NCBI GenBank assembly: GCA_029979145.1
Contig: JAPOIC010000075.1
Coordinates: forward strand, 1-8,789
Direction: 5' to 3'
DNA: 8,789 nt
Source: Opitutaceae bacterium
Lineage (GTDB): Bacteria; Verrucomicrobiota; Verrucomicrobiia; Opitutales; Opitutaceae
Made by a program: the position numbers and the translations under genes. The notes beneath the pieces are model-generated. The model saw nothing but the letters and a program-made list of their open reading frames with translations, was not told the origin of the DNA and did no database searches. Position 1 is the first letter of the stretch. Every line of letters begins with the position of its first letter. Below, piece by piece: positions 6,131-8,789 of this stretch.

Positions 6131-6187
6131 TTAACCCTTCAGTTGTTTAGCTTCGCCTCTTGGCGTCTTCGCGCTTAGCTCCGTTCC

Positions 6188-6395
6188 ATGCCCCGCGCAT
6201 CACCTCGATGCCGTGCCTTGGATGGTATGGTCCTCGACCACTGGCAAATATCACGGCGCGGGCAAGCAGGTCTCCGAGGCGCTGGGCGCGAAGCTGAACG
6301 CCAACCTCGCCGAGGGCGGACATCCCTTCGATCTGGAATTCGGGAAACTACTCCCCGGCAAGGCCGGTTGCGCGTTCCACACGCACTCGGCGCAG
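6188..6395 (+). pseudogene. Remnant of a cupin-domain protein (N-terminal part, frameshifted)
   Basis: In one frame from about 6198 the DNA reads HHLDAVPWMVWSSTTGKYHG, then GAGKQVSEALGA and GGHPFDLEFGKLLPGKAG, and ends in FHTHSAQ at 6395. This resembles the start of small cupin proteins, with the first metal-binding HxH motif at the end. A plausible original ATG at 6188 is in a different frame, so a single-base indel between 6188 and 6198 would explain the mismatch. After HTHSAQ cupin resemblance stops and the rest of the barrel is absent, replaced by MauE-like sequence in another frame. Broken at both ends, it cannot make a functional cupin. The family is recognised from pattern memory; the break is clear from the reading frames. 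Confidence 0.6.
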
Positions 6396-6541
6396 TGTTT
6401 CTCGTCTTCACCGGATCCGCGCTGGCGCGCGGACGCGACATCAGCTGCGGCTGCTTCGGCACGGGCAACCGCGGCAGTCTGCCGGCGATGGCGGCGTTGG
6501 ACGTGGTGATCGTGATCCTCAGCCTGCGCGGGCTCGCAGGA
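6380..6541 (+). pseudogene. Remnant of a MauE/DoxX-like membrane protein (C-terminal part)
   Basis: In a frame different from the cupin remnant the DNA reads ALGAVFLVFTGSALARGRD, ISCGCFG, then AALDVVIVILSLRG. A hydrophobic helix, a basic turn, a CGCFG cysteine motif and a further hydrophobic helix are the C-terminal layout of MauE-type proteins, membrane partners in disulfide or redox maturation. The first helices and any start codon are missing. It joins the cupin remnant at about 6380-6398 and overlaps the 3' end of the transporter gene by about 20 bp. Most likely debris of a deletion joining two genes. The family call is moderate because only about 50 residues remain. Confidence 0.55.
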
Positions 6542-8789
6542 TGCGTCCGCGCGCGGCGAGATACAACAGCGCCACGAGCACCGCGAACGGGATGAGCGAG
6601 AGTGCGTCGGACCACGGCCCGTGGAAGAACGGGTTGTGCGCCAGCGACCACGAGAAGAGCGCGGCATCGAAGCGGTCGAGCACGCCGGCGAGAAACGCGA
6701 TGCCGATGCCCGCAATCGCGCCGCCCGCGATATAACCCGACGCGAGCAGCACGCCGGGGCTCTTGTCGCTTTGCTCGATCTGCTGCGCCTCGGTGAGCTG
6801 CGCGTGCGCGGGATCCCGTTTCGCCCGCCGATCCACCAGCCAGCGCACGAGGCCGCCGACGAAGATCGGCGACGACGACGAGAGCGGCAGGTAAACGCCG
6901 ACCGCAAAGGCCAGCGCGGGGATGAACGACATTTCCAAAATGACGGCGATCATCACACCCAGCAGCACCAGCGCCCACGGCAGCTTCTGGTCGAGGATAC
7001 CCTTGATGATGTAGGAAACGAGGACGGCCTTCGGCGCTTCAAACTTGTTGGACACGGTCGTGCCGTCGGGTCGCGTGCGGTGCGTGCCGTTGATGCCAGG
7101 GTCAACGAGCCACACGGCCCGACCGGCGTCGTCAACGAGGTAGCGGCCCGCGGGCGCGCCGGCGCTGTCGGTTTTCTGCCAGACGAGGTAGGCATTGGCA
7201 TCGTCGCGTGCCTGCGGACCCTGCAGCGACTCGTGCTTGGTCAGTGCGGCTGGATCCGTCGCGAGCCCAGCCGGCGCCACTTGTGCCACCGGCACGTAGA
7301 CTGTGCCGGCGTCGTTAAGCTTGAGCAAAATGGGCCCAAGCAAAATCGCCGAGAGCGCCGCGCCCGCCATGATCGCCAGCTGCTGCAGTCGCGGTGAGGC
7401 GCCAACCAGAAATCCGGTCTTCAAGTCCTGCGAAGTCGTGCCGCCATTGGACGCGGCGATGCAGACGATCGCGCCAACCGAAAGCGCCGTCACGTAGTGC
7501 GTGCCGCCCTTCCAACCGGCCAACAAGAAGATCAGGCAGGTGAACAACAACGTTGCGATCGTCATGCCCGAGATGGGATTCGACGACGACCCGATCTCGC
7601 CCGTGAGCCGCGACGACACCGTCACGAAGAGAAAGCCGAACAACACGATCAGCAGTGCGCCGATCAGGTTCATGTGCAACGACGGCACCGCCATGACGCC
7701 GGCAATGAGGACAATGATGCCGATGCCGACCACCTTCATCGAAAGGTCGCGGTCGCGACGGTCGGCCGCTGCGGCCCCGTCGCCGCGCGCGCCAAAGTCC
7801 CGCAGGCCTTCGCGCAAGCCGTGCCAGATGGTCGGGAGCGAACGCAGCAAACTGATCACGCCGCCCGCCGCCACCGCGCCGGCACCGATGTAGAGGATGT
7901 AGGCGTTGCGGATGTCGCCCGCTCCCATGTTGGCGATAGGCATCGTGCCCGGCGCCACGGGATCTGCCGCGCCTTCGCCGAAGAACTTGATGAGCGGAAT
8001 CAGGAGCAGGTAGCTTAGCACGCCGCCCGCGCACATGATCGAGGCGATGCGCGGACCGATGATGTAACCCACGCCGAGCAGCTCGGGCGAAACCTCGATG
8101 CCGACGGAGCCGGATTTGAGCGGTGCGCCGAAGGTTTTCTCCGGGGCGTCTTTCCAGACCTTGAAGGCGACGTTGAGCGTCTTGTAGAGCAGCCCGAGCG
8201 CAAAGCCGGAGAACACGACCTTGGCGCCGATTGATCCGCCCTTGTCGCCACCTGCCGCCGCGAGTTCGGCCTTGGCCGCCGGCGAGGCCGCCGCGCAATC
8301 CTCGGCATTGGCCCCCGCCTTGAGCACCGCGGCGCAGGCCGTGCCCTCGGGGTATTTCAAAGTCTCATGGTCCTTCACGATCAACGCTCGTCGCAACGGG
8401 ATCATCATAAGGATGCCCAGCAGGCCGCCGAGCAGGGCGACCAGCATCACGCGGCCGAGTTCGAGGTCGAAACCGAGAATCAAAATCGCCGGCATGGTCA
8501 CGCCGATGCCGAAGGCCAGCGACTCGCCCGCGGACCCGGCGGTCTGCGTGATGTTGTGCTCAAGGATCGTGGCGTCGCGGCCGCCGATCTTCGACCAGCC
8601 GCGGAACAGCGCCAACGAGATCACCGCCACCGGAATGGAGGCGCTCACGGTCAAACCGACCTTCAGCACGAGGTAGAGCGACGAGGCGCCGAACACCAGA
8701 CCGAGCACGGCGCCAGTCAGGACCGCGCGCAGGGTAAATTCCTTGAGGTGAGTCTCGGCCGGAATGAACGGCTCGACGGGCGGGCGGGC
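6519..8789 (-). CDS. OPT-family oligopeptide transporter (5' end beyond the window)
   Basis: 756 codons are visible; the frame is open to the right edge, so the N-terminus is missing. It is a polytopic inner-membrane protein with many hydrophobic helices. Family marks, in order: FTLRAVLTGAVLGLVFGASS near the visible N-end, LKVGLTVSASIPVAVIS, TQTAGSAGESLAFG, a GYIIGPRIASIMCAGGVLS segment, SSNPISGMTIATLLFT, NGGTTSQDLKTGFLVGASPR, and a final LIPFAVLVALLYLAARGR helix. These fit bacterial OPT transporters, which import peptides or metal-chelate complexes. A GTG at 8708-8706 could be read as a start, but OPT-like sequence continues upstream of it to the edge, so it is not the real start. A hydrophilic segment of about 95 residues (7032-7320) interrupts the membrane core. 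The C-terminal tail after the last helix overlaps MauE-like debris, so its last few residues may not be original. Substrate unknown. Confidence 0.92.
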   Translation of the reverse strand, partial: ARPPVEPFIPAETHLKEFTLRAVLTGAVLGLVFGASSLYLVLKVGLTVSASIPVAVISLALFRGWSKIGGRDATILEHNITQTAGSAGESLAFGIGVTMPAILILGFDLELGRVMLVALLGGLLGILMMIPLRRALIVKDHETLKYPEGTACAAVLKAGANAEDCAAASPAAKAELAAAGGDKGGSIGAKVVFSGFALGLLYKTLNVAFKVWKDAPEKTFGAPLKSGSVGIEVSPELLGVGYIIGPRIASIMCAGGVLSYLLLIPLIKFFGEGAADPVAPGTMPIANMGAGDIRNAYILYIGAGAVAAGGVISLLRSLPTIWHGLREGLRDFGARGDGAAAADRRDRDLSMKVVGIGIIVLIAGVMAVPSLHMNLIGALLIVLFGFLFVTVSSRLTGEIGSSSNPISGMTIATLLFTCLIFLLAGWKGGTHYVTALSVGAIVCIAASNGGTTSQDLKTGFLVGASPRLQQLAIMAGAALSAILLGPILLKLNDAGTVYVPVAQVAPAGLATDPAALTKHESLQGPQARDDANAYLVWQKTDSAGAPAGRYLVDDAGRAVWLVDPGINGTHRTRPDGTTVSNKFEAPKAVLVSYIIKGILDQKLPWALVLLGVMIAVILEMSFIPALAFAVGVYLPLSSSSPIFVGGLVRWLVDRRAKRDPAHAQLTEAQQIEQSDKSPGVLLASGYIAGGAIAGIGIAFLAGVLDRFDAALFSWSLAHNPFFHGPWSDALSLIPFAVLVALLYLAARGRILRARAG

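Larger units (their letters stand above)
6009..6173. repeat. Nested inverted-repeat element around a terminator and a second inverted repeat
   Basis: The outer arms CGCAAAGACGCCAAG (6009-6023) and CTTGGCGTCTTCGCG (6159-6173) match as inverts in 14 of 15 bases. Inside sit the terminator hairpin at 6032-6057 and a separate inverted repeat at 6068-6130. Like the element at 4987-5122, the left arm is purine-rich and the right arm pyrimidine-rich and built from short similar words. No ORF is present in the 188 bp between the FAH stop and the cupin remnant. It appears to be one repeat inserted in or built around others. Structure seen; origin inferred. Confidence 0.75.

Noticed and set aside
8706..8708. 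GTG as the start of the OPT transporter
   Set aside because: The frame is open to the window edge and the upstream residues (FTLRAVLTGA block) are OPT-like, so the gene is 5'-partial.
1..8789. tRNA, rRNA or riboswitch
   Set aside because: No tRNA-like or rRNA-like sequence and no recognisable riboswitch core was seen in the few non-coding gaps.

Overview
The window is GC-rich DNA (well above 60% by eye), densely coded, with weak or absent Shine-Dalgarno sites and gene borders full of purine-rich/pyrimidine-rich inverted repeats. This style, together with the protein sequences, suggests a member of the Verrucomicrobiota, possibly Opitutaceae. That placement is an inference from style and memory, not a database result.

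Left part (33-3924, minus strand): three genes in the order metF-type reductase, ligM-type O-demethylase, purU. Together they form a tetrahydrofolate (THF) one-carbon module. The LigM-like protein should move the methyl group of a methoxylated substrate, most likely a methoxy-aromatic acid such as vanillate, onto THF. The MetF-like protein, fused to a cysteine-rich MetV-type C-terminal domain, would oxidise 5-methyl-THF to 5,10-methylene-THF. PurU would release formate from 10-formyl-THF and return free THF. The connecting FolD step is not in the window. ligM and purU overlap by ATGA. A divergent AraC-family regulator (4148-4990) sits 223 bp from the reductase start and is the obvious candidate controller.

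Middle (4987-6187): a fumarylacetoacetate-hydrolase-family gene (5199-5999) lies between two compound inverted-repeat elements (4987-5122 and 6009-6173). The second contains a clean intrinsic terminator (6032-6057). A related repeat arm lies at the left window edge, after purU. A different REP-like hairpin lies between metF and ligM.

Right part (6188-8789): a chimeric gene graveyard, with the N-terminal part of a cupin protein joined out of frame to the C-terminal part of a MauE-like membrane protein. It abuts, and slightly overlaps, the 3' end of a large OPT-family transporter gene on the minus strand, whose 5' end lies beyond the right edge.

The main point of interest is the compact metF-metV/ligM/purU/araC cassette: a self-contained aerobic-type O-demethylation and THF-recycling unit in what looks like a non-proteobacterial host. 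Its parts belong to known families; the combination, the host and the reductase fusion are what deserve checking.
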